DNA from: Croceicoccus bisphenolivorans
Lineage (GTDB): Bacteria; Pseudomonadota; Alphaproteobacteria; Sphingomonadales; Sphingomonadaceae
Length of the DNA: 64,000 nt
Direction: 5' to 3'
Assembly (NCBI RefSeq): GCF_001634625.1
Contig: NZ_LRSE01000013.1
Coordinates: 25,955 to 89,954 of the forward strand
Every line of letters begins with the position of its first letter. The stretch's first letter is position 1. The notes beneath the pieces are model-generated. The model saw nothing but the letters and a program-made list of their open reading frames with translations, was not told the origin of the DNA and made no database searches. Positions 10,191 through 17,852 of the stretch are shown here, piece by piece. A program made the translations under genes and the position numbers.

Positions 10191-11186
10191 TCAGATCAAA
10201 CCGGCAAGCGGGCTGGACGGGTCGGCGTACTTGCGCGTTGCCATGCGGCCTGCGCGGTATGCGGCGCGGCCCGCCTCTACCGACAGCTTCATGGCGCGCG
10301 CCATCAGGATCGGGTCTTTCGCCTCTGCGATGGCGGTGTTCATCAGCACGCCGTCGCAGCCCAGTTCCATGGCCACGGCGGCATCGCTGGCCGTGCCCAC
10401 ACCCGCATCGACCAGTACCGGCACGTTCGCGCCTTCGACAATCAGGCGGATCGTAACACGGTTCTGGATGCCAAGGCCGGAGCCGATCGGCGCGCCCAGC
10501 GGCATGATCGCGACTGCGCCCGCTTCCTCCAGCTGCTTGGCCGCGATCGGATCGTCGACGCAGTAAACCATTGGCTTGAAGCCTTCGTTCGCCAGCACCT
10601 CTGTCGCGCGCAGCGTTTCGCGCATGTCGGGGTACAGCGTCTTCGCCTCTCCCAGCACTTCCAGCTTCACGAGGTCCCAGCCGCCCGCTTCGCGCGCAAG
10701 GCGCAGGGTGCGGATCGCGTCCTCTGCCGTGAAACATCCGGCAGTGTTGGGCAGGTAGGTGATCTTCTTCGGGTCGATATAGTCGGTCAACATCGGCGCC
10801 TTGGGATCGGAAATGTTCACCCTGCGCACCGCGACGGTGACGATTTCGGCCCCGCTCGCTTCGAGAGCGGCGGCGTTCTGGGCGAAATCCTTGTACTTGC
10901 CCGTGCCCACGATCAGGCGCGAACGGAACGTCTGCCCGGCAACGGTCCAGCTATCGTTATCAATATTGGCCACGTCGCCGCCTCCTACAAAATGCACGAT
11001 TTCCAGTTTGTCGCCCTGCGCCAGCCCCACGCCTTCCAGCGTGGAGCGCGGCACGATGTCGCCATTGCGCTCAACAGCCACCTTTGCCGGATCGAGTTCC
11101 AGCAGGCGCGCCAGATCCGCGATCGAGCTGCCGTAGGGAATGCGGCGGGTTTCGCCGTTGACGATGATGGAAATCGCTTCAGTCAT
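10191..11186 (-). CDS. thiSG: ThiS-ThiG fusion: sulfur carrier / thiazole synthase
   Basis: This 331-residue protein joins the ThiS sulfur carrier (residues 1 to about 70, ending VHFVGGG) to thiazole synthase ThiG (about 78-331). ThiG makes the thiazole phosphate of thiamine from deoxyxylulose phosphate, dehydroglycine or glycine imine, and ThiS thiocarboxylate. [15 protein letters not shown] is the region of the Schiff-base lysine, and [25 protein letters not shown] is the phosphate-binding end. Stand-alone ThiS ends in a free Gly-Gly that is adenylated; here GG is internal, so the carrier would have to be cleaved or work differently. The ATG at 11186 is preferred over one four codons upstream. 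Confidence 0.92.
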   Translation of the reverse strand: MTEAISIIVNGETRRIPYGSSIADLARLLELDPAKVAVERNGDIVPRSTLEGVGLAQGDKLEIVHFVGGGDVANIDNDSWTVAGQTFRSRLIVGTGKYKDFAQNAAALEASGAEIVTVAVRRVNISDPKAPMLTDYIDPKKITYLPNTAGCFTAEDAIRTLRLAREAGGWDLVKLEVLGEAKTLYPDMRETLRATEVLANEGFKPMVYCVDDPIAAKQLEEAGAVAIMPLGAPIGSGLGIQNRVTIRLIVEGANVPVLVDAGVGTASDAAVAMELGCDGVLMNTAIAEAKDPILMARAMKLSVEAGRAAYRAGRMATRKYADPSSPLAGLI

Positions 11187-11242
11187 GCGGGCGGACATAG
11201 CCGCTTCGCGCGCCGGTTCAAGCGCAGCCGACGGCGTGGCGG

Positions 11243-11617
11243 TCAGAAAGAGTGGAAGCGCAGGTTCAGGATGTGCGCGGTGGCCACGCAGGCAACCCCC
11301 GCGATAGTCAGCGCAGCCTCACCCGCGCCGTGGGGACCCCAAAGGGCTGCACCCATCAGCGACAGGCCGACACCGCCAAGCACGAGCGGGCCGATCCGGC
11401 CATGGCGCCACACGCCCGCCCCGATGGTCAAGGCACCGATCACGATGGCCAGCGCCAGCCCGACCTCGTGGATCGCCGGATCCAGCAGCCACTCCCCGCC
11501 CAGCCCGAGCAGGGCCACCAGCAGGATCGAGGCGACACAATGCACCGCGCACAGCCCCGACAGGGCAATGCCGAGCCGGTCCAGCTTGAGTCGGGTCATG
11601 TAGGAGGGGCGTTCCAT
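11243..11617 (-). CDS. MerC domain-containing membrane protein
   Basis: This 124-residue, four-helix membrane protein carries [15 protein letters not shown] in the first helix, the paired Cys/His-Cys signature of the MerC family. MerC imports Hg(II), but lone chromosomal MerC-domain proteins of alphaproteobacteria are not proven mercury carriers and may handle zinc or other metals. No merR, merA or merT is seen nearby. A palindrome-like AT-rich site at 11632-11646, just upstream, resembles a Zur/Fur operator, which would fit metal control. Start at the ATG 11617; a second ATG six codons on is possible. Confidence 0.85.
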   Translation of the reverse strand: MERPSYMTRLKLDRLGIALSGLCAVHCVASILLVALLGLGGEWLLDPAIHEVGLALAIVIGALTIGAGVWRHGRIGPLVLGGVGLSLMGAALWGPHGAGEAALTIAGVACVATAHILNLRFHSF

Positions 11618-11631
11618 GCCCCCCGCAGATA

Positions 11632-11646
11632 TGTAACATTATATCA
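11632..11646. promoter_or_regulatory. Candidate Zur/Fur-type operator
   Basis: TGTAACATTATATCA, 15 bases before the MerC-domain gene and in a GC-rich background, agrees at 11 of 14 informative positions with a general Zur-box pattern (TGTTATA-N-TATAACA) when read on the minus strand. It could control the MerC gene and the divergent ctaA. Inference from one imperfect match. Confidence 0.35.
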
Positions 11647-11685
11647 TCATGCAAGTGCTGAATCGGTGAATCCCTCGCTCCCCCT

Positions 11686-11706
11686 TGCGCTTTGCGACAA
11701 AGCGCA
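11686..11706. repeat. Perfect hairpin upstream of ctaA
   Basis: TGCGCTTTG and its complement are separated by three bases and end 18 bases before the ctaA ATG. It could be an operator or a 5' mRNA hairpin. A related TTGCGCAAAGCGCAA lies in the pdxH-dnaJ gap near 38549-38563. Confidence 0.4.
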
Positions 11707-11724
11707 GCACACGCGGGGCCGGAC

Positions 11725-12831
11725 ATGAACACTGCAACGATCTCTTCGCTCAACCCGGTGCGTTACGGTTCGGAACGCCCGATTGCCCTGTCTCGCTGGC
11801 TGCTGATGATGGCCACGCTCGTCGTCCTGATGGTGGCGGTGGGCGGCATTACCCGGCTGACGGAATCGGGCCTGTCGATCACCGAATGGAAGCCGGTGAC
11901 CGGCGCCCTGCCCCCGATGAGCGAGGCGCAGTGGCAGGCAGAGTTCGACGCCTACAAGCAGATCCCCGAGTACATAGAGGTGAACGGACCCGCCGGCATG
12001 ACGCTGGCGGATTACAAGTTCATCTATTTCTGGGAATGGTTTCACCGGTTGCTGGGCCGCGTGATCGGGGTGGCATTCGCGCTGCCGCTCGCGTGGTTCT
12101 GGGTCCGGAAGGCGATTCCCGCCGGATACAAGCCGCGGCTGCTGGCGCTGCTCGCCCTTGGCGGGCTGCAGGGCGTGTTCGGATGGCTGATGGTGCGTTC
12201 GGGCACCGGCCCCGATGCCATGCCTGACATGAGGACCGACGTTTCGCACTACTGGCTCTCGATCCACCTGATGACGGCCCTGTTCACGCTGGGCGGGCTG
12301 GTCTGGACCGCGCTCGACTTGCGCAACTGGGCCAAGGGCGATCCCCACGCGGGGCTGGGCCGGTTCCAGACGGGCGTGCTCCTGATCGTTGCCGTGCAAC
12401 TGCTTTACGGCGCGTGGATGGCGGGCCTTAACGCGGGCTATGTCGCGGGGGGCGGCTGGTTCGATTCGTGGCCGCTGATGCAGGGCGCGTTGTTTCCCGA
12501 CGGGATCGACTGGTCGCTAGGCGCGATCCATGCCTTCACTGCCGACCCGTTCCTCGTCCATTTCATCCACCGCTGGTGGGCATGGGTTGCCGTGGCCGCC
12601 CTTGTCGTGATGGCGCGGCGGTTGCGGGCGCGGTTCCGGCATATCTCCGTCGCGATCCACATCGCGTTTGGCACGCAGATCCTGCTCGGCATCGCGACGA
12701 TCTGGACCGGCATGGTGCTCTGGGTCGCGGTGGCGCACCAGATCGTCGGCGCGCTGGTCCTGGCCTGCGCCGTATGGGGCGCCCATGCGCTGGGCTTTCG
12801 GGACCGGATGCCGGGCAGCGTGATGAAATGA
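11725..12831 (+). CDS. ctaA: Heme A synthase CtaA
   Basis: This 368-residue, eight-helix membrane enzyme of the COX15/CtaA type oxidises the C8 methyl of heme O to the formyl of heme A for aa3-type cytochrome oxidase. The family histidines are in FWEWFHRLLGR, SHYWLSIHLM, VHFIHRWWAW and VAVAHQIVG, and the N-terminal GGITRLTESGLSITEWKP loop is diagnostic of the proteobacterial form. The ATG at 11725 is chosen over in-frame earlier codons that would run through the hairpin at 11686. cutA follows ten bases after the stop. Confidence 0.95.
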   Translation: MNTATISSLNPVRYGSERPIALSRWLLMMATLVVLMVAVGGITRLTESGLSITEWKPVTGALPPMSEAQWQAEFDAYKQIPEYIEVNGPAGMTLADYKFIYFWEWFHRLLGRVIGVAFALPLAWFWVRKAIPAGYKPRLLALLALGGLQGVFGWLMVRSGTGPDAMPDMRTDVSHYWLSIHLMTALFTLGGLVWTALDLRNWAKGDPHAGLGRFQTGVLLIVAVQLLYGAWMAGLNAGYVAGGGWFDSWPLMQGALFPDGIDWSLGAIHAFTADPFLVHFIHRWWAWVAVAALVVMARRLRARFRHISVAIHIAFGTQILLGIATIWTGMVLWVAVAHQIVGALVLACAVWGAHALGFRDRMPGSVMK

Positions 12832-12841
12832 ACGTTCGGGC

Positions 12842-13174
12842 ATGAGTGGGGCGGCGCTCATCTGGGCCCCCTTCGCGGACGAGGCCAGCGCCGGACAGGT
12901 CGCCGACATGCTGCTGGATGAGGGGCTGGTCGCCTGCTGCAACCTGATTCCGGTAAAGTCGCGCTACGTCTGGAAGGGCGAGCGGGGCGAGGGTGAGGAA
13001 TGCGGCGCGCTGTTCAAGACGCGGGCCGACATGCTGCAACGCGCGGTGGCGCGGCTGGAGGAACTGCACCCCTACGACACCCCCGCAATCACCGGCTGGA
13101 CATGCGAAGCTGCGGGCGGAGAAACGCTGGCATGGCTTGCCGTCATCGGCGCAACCGGCCCTCACGCCACCTGA
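12842..13174 (+). CDS. cutA: CutA divalent-cation tolerance protein
   Basis: This 110-residue small trimeric CutA1-family protein has ASAGQVADMLLDEGLVACCNLIPVKSRYVWKG and ELHPYDTPAI, the conserved core and the HPYDTP loop. CutA affects copper and other divalent-metal tolerance in enterobacteria; the biochemical role is still unclear. It follows ctaA by ten bases on the same strand, so co-expression with heme A synthesis is likely. ATG start; no signal peptide. Confidence 0.92.
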   Translation: MSGAALIWAPFADEASAGQVADMLLDEGLVACCNLIPVKSRYVWKGERGEGEECGALFKTRADMLQRAVARLEELHPYDTPAITGWTCEAAGGETLAWLAVIGATGPHAT

Positions 13175-13214
13175 CACGGTATTATTTTACCGCGTCGGAA
13201 ACGCGCGGATTTGC

Positions 13215-13243
13215 TTGACTTGAAGCCTTCGCGCAGACAAAAG
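13215..13243 (+). promoter_or_regulatory. Probable rplM-rpsI promoter
   Basis: TTGACT at 13215-13220 sits about 90 bases before rplM in the only gap between cutA and the ribosomal operon. The -10 region, around ACAAAAG near 13237, is weak, as is common in this group. The position of the transcript start is inferred. Confidence 0.35.
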
Positions 13244-13307
13244 CGCGCCACTTCGCCTTGGGTCATCCGGGGCGATTCTCGCATCTAGACGAAGGAATGA
13301 GAAAGCC

Positions 13308-13787
13308 ATGAAGGCGCTCAGCACCCAGACCCGGTCGATCAAGCCGGCCGAGGTCGAAAAGAAATGGCACCTGATCGATGCCGACGGCCTCGTCGTCGGT
13401 CGTCTCGCGGTGATCATCGCCAACCACCTGCGCGGCAAGCACAAGCCGAGCTACACCCCGCACGTCGATTGCGGCGACCACGTCGTCGTCATCAACGCGG
13501 ACAAGGTGAAGTTCACCGGCAACAAGACGCAGGACAAGCGTTATTACAAGCACACCGGCTATGCCGGCGGCATCAAGGAAACCAGCCCGGCCAAGGTGCT
13601 GGGCGGTCGTTTCCCCGAACGCGTCCTTGAAAAGGCTGTGGAACGCATGGTTCCGCGCGGTCCGCTTGGCCGCCAGCAGATGAAGGCGCTGCACCTCTAC
13701 GCCGGCACCGAACACCCGCACGACGGTCAGCAGCCCGCAGTGCTCGACGTTGCCGCCCGCAATCGCAAGAACAAGGTTGGTGCATGA
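13308..13787 (+). CDS. rplM: 50S ribosomal protein L13
   Basis: This 159-residue L13 is an early-assembly protein of the large ribosomal subunit binding 23S r[36 protein letters not shown] and [23 protein letters not shown] are hallmark family segments. It is paired with rpsI in the universal rplM-rpsI operon; its TGA stop overlaps the first ATG of rpsI. A 5' untranslated region of about 60-70 bases is likely. Confidence 0.98.
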   Translation: MKALSTQTRSIKPAEVEKKWHLIDADGLVVGRLAVIIANHLRGKHKPSYTPHVDCGDHVVVINADKVKFTGNKTQDKRYYKHTGYAGGIKETSPAKVLGGRFPERVLEKAVERMVPRGPLGRQQMKALHLYAGTEHPHDGQQPAVLDVAARNRKNKVGA

Positions 13788-14290
13788 TGGCCGACGAAAC
13801 GAACACCCTCGCCGATCTCGCTGAACTTACCGAAGGCACCGAGATCGCAAGCACCGAAGCGCAGGTTCCCACCACGCCGCTTCGCGAACAGCAGCTGGAC
13901 AAGTTCGGCCGCGCTTACGCAACCGGCCGCCGCAAGGACGCCGTTGCCCGCGTGTGGATCAAGCCCGGTTCGGGCAAGGTCACCGTCAACGGCCGCGACC
14001 AGGAAGTGTACTTCGCACGTCCGACGCTGCGTCTCGTCATCGACCAGCCTTTCGCGATCACCGATCGCCAGGGCCAGTACGATGTCGTCGCAACCGTCAA
14101 GGGCGGTGGCCTTTCGGGTCAGGCCGGTGCGGTAAAGCACGGCATCTCGCAGGCGCTTTCGAAGTTCGAGCCCGCTCTGCGCGGCACGGTTAAGGCCGCC
14201 GGCTTCCTCACCCGCGACAGCCGCGTGGTTGAGCGTAAGAAGTACGGCCGCGCCAAGGCACGTCGTAGCTTCCAGTTCTCGAAGCGTTAA
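13784..14290 (+). CDS. rpsI: 30S ribosomal protein S9
   Basis: This is a 168-residue S9 with an N-terminal extension of about 40 acidic residues before the conserved domain ([20 protein letters not shown]). The C-terminal tail [18 protein letters not shown] reaches the P-site tRNA anticodon in the ribosome, and the final Arg of the family is present as KR. The start can be either of two adjacent ATGs (13784 or 13787); the first overlaps the rplM stop. The gene ends before a strong terminator at 14327. Confidence 0.98.
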   Translation: MMADETNTLADLAELTEGTEIASTEAQVPTTPLREQQLDKFGRAYATGRRKDAVARVWIKPGSGKVTVNGRDQEVYFARPTLRLVIDQPFAITDRQGQYDVVATVKGGGLSGQAGAVKHGISQALSKFEPALRGTVKAAGFLTRDSRVVERKKYGRAKARRSFQFSKR

Positions 14291-14326
14291 TTCGCAACGA
14301 CAAGTTCTGGTTCACCCGAACACGGA

Positions 14327-14360
14327 AAGGGCGGCTCCCACGGGGCCGCCCTTTTTGTTT
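14327..14360 (+). terminator. Rho-independent terminator after rpsI
   Basis: AAGGGCGGC pairs with GCCGCCCTT around a nine-base loop and is followed by TTTGTTTG. It lies 37 bases after rpsI and may also serve the convergent TetR gene. Confidence 0.88.
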
Positions 14361-14376
14361 GTGCCTGTCGCTCCGG

Positions 14377-14961
14377 CTAATCGACGCCCGGAGCATCCCC
14401 ACGCGCCAGGTGGGCGAGCAGGATGCGCAGCGCCCAGACCGAAGCCTCTGCAGTTTCCGTTCCGTCGAGATCCCACTGGTCGCGCATTTCGCGCCATGCG
14501 AGGCCGGAGCAGAGCAGTTGCAGGACGCCGTTGGCCTGTCTTCGGGCCTTGTCCGGCAGTGAGCCGGTGTGGCCTGCGAACGCGCGGCTGTAGGCGGCAA
14601 CGCGTTCATCCTTGCGCTCCATCCGCATCTGCCGCCCCTCCGCGCTGGCGGTAGCGACGGCCATGGCCGCACGGTTGGTGTCGAATTTCTCGAAGGTTTC
14701 GCGCAACTCCCGTTCGAGCAATGCCGAAAGATCGCGCGGCATCCCCCCCGGCGGCGATAGCAGATCCCACAGGCGGGCCCGCAATGCCGGCTGGTCGGCG
14801 AAGCGACGATACACCGTCCGGCGCGATATGCCCGAAACGGCCGCAACCGCATCGTGCGTCAACGGAACCCCGTCGGCAGCAAGGTTGAGCAGGGCGGCAT
14901 CGATTCGCGCGTCGTTGTTGGTAAGTACGCGTCGGTCGGCAGTTGCAGCTTGAGTATCCAT
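14377..14961 (-). CDS. TetR-family transcriptional regulator
   Basis: This 194-residue regulator has an N-terminal helix-turn-helix (RIDAALLNLAADGVPLTHDAVAAVSGISRRTVYRRFADQPAL, about residues 18-60) and a helical ligand-binding C-terminal domain. Start at ATG 14961; a TTG further upstream falls inside the operator and is rejected. The gene is transcribed away from a VOC-like gene at 15075. Between them is a perfect 18-bp inverted repeat at 14980-15022, the likely operator for self-repression and for control of the neighbour. The inducer is unknown. Confidence 0.9.
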   Translation of the reverse strand: MDTQAATADRRVLTNNDARIDAALLNLAADGVPLTHDAVAAVSGISRRTVYRRFADQPALRARLWDLLSPPGGMPRDLSALLERELRETFEKFDTNRAAMAVATASAEGRQMRMERKDERVAAYSRAFAGHTGSLPDKARRQANGVLQLLCSGLAWREMRDQWDLDGTETAEASVWALRILLAHLARGDAPGVD

Positions 14962-14979
14962 AAGGCTCGCGATGCCATG

Positions 14980-15022
14980 TGGCACAGAATGTGTCAAATA
15001 GTCGTTGACACATTCTGTGCCA
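14980..15022. promoter_or_regulatory. TetR operator: perfect 18-bp inverted repeat
   Basis: TGGCACAGAATGTGTCAA (14980-14997) is the exact complement of 15005-15022, with a seven-base spacer. TTGACA occurs at the inner end of each arm (15005-15010 and, on the other strand, 14997-14992), so the -35 boxes of both divergent promoters may be built into the operator. Binding by the adjacent TetR protein would then repress both genes. Confidence 0.85.
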
Positions 15023-15074
15023 AGGTGCAGGACGAACGGGAGAGGTGATCGCTGCCTCGCTGAAAGGATTCGCC

Positions 15075-15554
15075 ATGTTGTTCCACCTTTCCATCGATGC
15101 CCACGATCCCGAGCACGTCGCCCGCATCCTGGCCGAGTTGTTCGGTGGCGGAACTGTCACGCCTTTCCCGCCCGTCGCGGTCGGCAGCTGGCTCGCCATG
15201 GCCGGTGACGATCGCAACACCATGGTCGAGGTCTATCCCCGCGGGACGATCCTCGAGGCGAAGAGCGATGATGACGCCCAGGGCAACTTCCACGGAGAGG
15301 CCGCGCAAGTGCGCGGCTCGGCCACCCATTTCGCCATGGGCACGCGGCTGACGATGGAGGAGGTTCTGGCGATCGCCGAACGCGAGGGCTGGGCCGCGCA
15401 CTACCGAAAGCGCGGCGACATCTTCGGTGTGATCGAAATGTGGATCGAGAGTGAACGGATGATCGAGGTGCTGACCGAACCGATGCAGGCGGAATATCTG
15501 GCCAGCATGACGGTTGCGGGCTGGACGCACTTCGTGGCTGGAGCGCCGGCGTAG
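15075..15554 (+). CDS. VOC/glyoxalase-like hypothetical protein
   Basis: This 159-residue soluble protein has an N-terminus MLFHLSIDAHDPEHVARILAELFGGG that looks like the first beta-alpha-beta unit of the vicinal oxygen chelate (glyoxalase/dioxygenase) fold. Histidine at residue 4 and WIESERMIEVL near the end are possible metal-site positions, but a full metal triad is not established. The ATG at 15075 follows AAAGGA at a good distance; an upstream GTG is less likely. It is divergent from the TetR gene and probably its regulated target, which suggests an inducible detoxification or catabolic role (inference). Confidence 0.65.
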   Translation: MLFHLSIDAHDPEHVARILAELFGGGTVTPFPPVAVGSWLAMAGDDRNTMVEVYPRGTILEAKSDDDAQGNFHGEAAQVRGSATHFAMGTRLTMEEVLAIAEREGWAAHYRKRGDIFGVIEMWIESERMIEVLTEPMQAEYLASMTVAGWTHFVAGAPA

Positions 15555-15564
15555 GATACGGCCT

Positions 15565-16239
15565 TCAAGGCGCGTCCGCGTCGCGCCCCTTGAAACCCTG
15601 CGCGATGACGTACCATTCGCTGCTATCCTTGCGGCTGGCGGGCGGCTTGGCGTGTTTCACGGTGCGGAAGTTCTTTTTCAGGATGTCGAGCAGGGCCTTG
15701 TCCGTGCCGCCGGCAAACACCTTGGCGATGAAATCGCCGCCCGGTGCCAATGTCTGCACCGCGAAGTCCACCGCCGTTTCCACCAGCCCCATCGTGCGCA
15801 AGTGGTCGGTCTGCTTGTGGCCCACGGTATTGGCCGCCATGTCGGACAGGACGAGGTCGGGCGCCTGTCCCAGCGCCTCCAACAGCGCGTCGGGCGCGGC
15901 ATCGTCCATGAAATCCATCTTGAAGATCGTCACCCCGGGCAAGGGATCGACGTCGAGCAGGTCGATGCCGACGATTTTGGCATGGGGGCGGAGTTCAGCC
16001 ACCACCTGACTCCACCCGCCCGGCGCGATGCCGAGATCGACGACCGCGTTCGCGCCCTTCAGCAGGCCGAACTTCTCGTCCAGTTCCTTCAGCTTGTAGG
16101 CGGCGCGGCTGCGATAGCCGTCGGCCTTTGCCTTCACGACGTAAGGGTCGTTCAGCTGCCGCGCGAGCCAGCGCGCCGACGATGCGGTGCGTTTCTTGTT
16201 GCTCTTCAGCTTCTGGCGGTCGCTTCCGGATCTGCTCAT
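15565..16239 (-). CDS. rlmE: 23S rRNA U2552 2'-O-methyltransferase RlmE
   Basis: This 224-residue RlmE/FtsJ enzyme methylates the ribose of U2552 in 23S rRNA late in 50S assembly, using S-adenosylmethionine. DLGIAPGGWSQVV is the SAM-binding loop, LVLSDMAANTVGHKQTDH holds the catalytic Asp, and FIAKVFAGG the catalytic Lys. SRAAYKLKELDEKF is the conserved N-terminal block with the first catalytic Lys. The ATG at 16239 gives the usual family length. It follows ppx by 10 bases on the minus strand, a conserved alphaproteobacterial pairing. Confidence 0.96.
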   Translation of the reverse strand: MSRSGSDRQKLKSNKKRTASSARWLARQLNDPYVVKAKADGYRSRAAYKLKELDEKFGLLKGANAVVDLGIAPGGWSQVVAELRPHAKIVGIDLLDVDPLPGVTIFKMDFMDDAAPDALLEALGQAPDLVLSDMAANTVGHKQTDHLRTMGLVETAVDFAVQTLAPGGDFIAKVFAGGTDKALLDILKKNFRTVKHAKPPASRKDSSEWYVIAQGFKGRDADAP

Positions 16240-16249
16240 GCAACGCCCC

Positions 16250-17488
16250 CTACAACGCCCGCTCGCGCCGCACCATCTCCCGGTTATGGTCGCCAAGGCG
16301 CGCGCCCGCCATCAGGCTGCGCAAGATGCCTTCACGGATGCCGCGATCGGCAACGCCAAGCCGCGCCGCGGGCCAGAGGTCGAGGATCGTTTCAAGGATC
16401 GCGCAGCCAGCCACGACCAGTTCCGCCCGATCCCGCCCGATGCAGGGCAGCGCCTGTCGTTCGACGGGCGAAAGCGTGGACAGATCCTTCGCAATGTCGC
16501 GCATCGCACTCGCCTTCACGATCAGCCCGTCGACGGCCCGCCGGTCATATTGCGGCAGGCCGAGGTGCAGGCTGGCAAGCGTTGTCACCGTGCCGCTGGT
16601 ACCAAGCAGGCGCGGGCTGGTGTGGACCGGCTGCTTGCGGAACGGCTCCAGCCGCGCGGAGAAATCGCGGAACGAATCGCTGACCGCACGGCGCATACGG
16701 CGATATCGCGCCAGCCGGTCGGCATCGGTTTCGGGTTCACTGGCGGGAAAGCTCTCGGTCAGCGAAACAACGCCCCACGGCACCGATTGCCAGTCCATGA
16801 TGCGCGGCACCGCCTCGCCCGTCTCGATCAGGACCAGCTCGGTCGATCCGCCGCCGATGTCGAAGATCATCGCCGGCCCTTCGCCCTGTTCCAGCAGGAC
16901 GTGGCAGCCCAGCACGGCAAGGCGCGCTTCTTCCTGTGCGCTGATCACGTCCAGCGCGATACCGGTCTCTTCGCGAACCTTCTCGATAAAGGCCTCGCCA
17001 TTGCTTGCGCGGCGGCAAGCCTCTGTCGCGACGGAGCGGGCAAGATGGACATTGCGGCGGCGCAGCTTGTCGGCACAGACGTGCAGGGCGGAAAGCGCAC
17101 GCTCCATCGCGCCGTCGGACAGCCGCCCGGTCTGCGCCAGCCCCTCGCCCAGCCGGACGACGCGGCTGAACGCATCGATGACGACGAAATTCTCGCCCGA
17201 AGGCCGTGCTATCAGCAACCGGCAGTTGTTAGTGCCAAGGTCGATCGCGGCATAGGCCTGACGCTGCGGCACCCCGCGCGCGGCGTTTGCGACCGGTGCA
17301 CCCTTCGCAGGTTGCCGGCCGGACCCGCCATTATGGCGGCGCCCATCGTTGCGCTTGTCCTTCGCCTTCTGTTCCGGCGCGCTCTGGGCGGAAACGGGGC
17401 CACTTGCCCCTTCCGGTCCCGGATCGATCGCAGAATGCCCTGCCTGCCGATCCCCGTCCTGCGTTGCCGGCGGCTCGAAATCCGCCAT
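16250..17488 (-). CDS. ppx: Ppx/GppA exopolyphosphatase/pppGpp phosphatase
   Basis: This 412-residue member of the Ppx/GppA branch of the actin-like ATPase fold hydrolyses polyphosphate or pppGpp. AAIDLGTNNCRLLIA (around residue 80), SVATEACRRASNGEAF, FDIGGGSTEL and LLGTSGTVTTLASLHLG are the phosphate-binding motifs. The first 75 residues are a low-complexity, Gly/Pro/Ala-rich extension with no known role; a later start would remove it but no good ribosome site is seen. It is coupled to rlmE and ends near tRNA-Gln on the divergent side. Confidence 0.92.
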   Translation of the reverse strand: MADFEPPATQDGDRQAGHSAIDPGPEGASGPVSAQSAPEQKAKDKRNDGRRHNGGSGRQPAKGAPVANAARGVPQRQAYAAIDLGTNNCRLLIARPSGENFVVIDAFSRVVRLGEGLAQTGRLSDGAMERALSALHVCADKLRRRNVHLARSVATEACRRASNGEAFIEKVREETGIALDVISAQEEARLAVLGCHVLLEQGEGPAMIFDIGGGSTELVLIETGEAVPRIMDWQSVPWGVVSLTESFPASEPETDADRLARYRRMRRAVSDSFRDFSARLEPFRKQPVHTSPRLLGTSGTVTTLASLHLGLPQYDRRAVDGLIVKASAMRDIAKDLSTLSPVERQALPCIGRDRAELVVAGCAILETILDLWPAARLGVADRGIREGILRSLMAGARLGDHNREMVRRERAL

Positions 17489-17680
17489 GCTTCAACTTCC
17501 AAATACGTCTGTGAACCGCGCCCGTGGCAAATGCCCGACACGGCGAACCTGACGCCCATGCTAACGACGGGTGGCGGATGTGGCAACCTGACGACGCAAT
17601 GGGCGTACAGAGCGCCTTGACCTCAGCCCGTTTGGCGCATAGAGGCACCCTCCGCAGTACGCCAACAGGCGCGCTGCCGT

Positions 17681-17754
17681 TGCCCCGTCGTCTAATGGTA
17701 AGACTACGGATTCTGATTCCGTCTATCGAGGTTCGAATCCTCGCGGGGCATCCA
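17681..17754 (+). tRNA. tRNA-Gln (anticodon CTG)
   Basis: A 74-base tRNA. The acceptor stem TGCCCCG pairs with CGGGGCA, the D-arm contains TAATGGTA, the anticodon stem ACGGA/TCCGT encloses TTCTGAT (anticodon CTG), and the T-arm is GAGGTTCGAATCCTC. A 3' CCA is encoded. Its last 17 bases are duplicated at 23875-23891, which marks it as the attachment site of the adjoining integrated element, while the tRNA itself remains intact. Confidence 0.96.
17738..17754 (+). repeat. attL, 17-bp core in tRNA-Gln 3' end
   Basis: TCCTCGCGGGGCATCCA forms the 3' half of the T-arm, the acceptor strand, the discriminator base and CCA. It is identical to 23875-23891, and the sequences differ on both sides. Confidence 0.9.
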
Positions 17755-17852
17755 GTCAAGCGAAAAGTGCTTGCTCTGTTGGTATTTACCTGATTTTCCA
17801 GCTTTCCCTGTGCTTCCGGTAGTACAATCGGTGGTACAAAGGACCCTTCGGC

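Noticed and set aside
11632..11646. mer-type mercury-resistance operon
   Set aside because: Only a MerC-domain protein is present; no merR, merT, merP or merA in the window.
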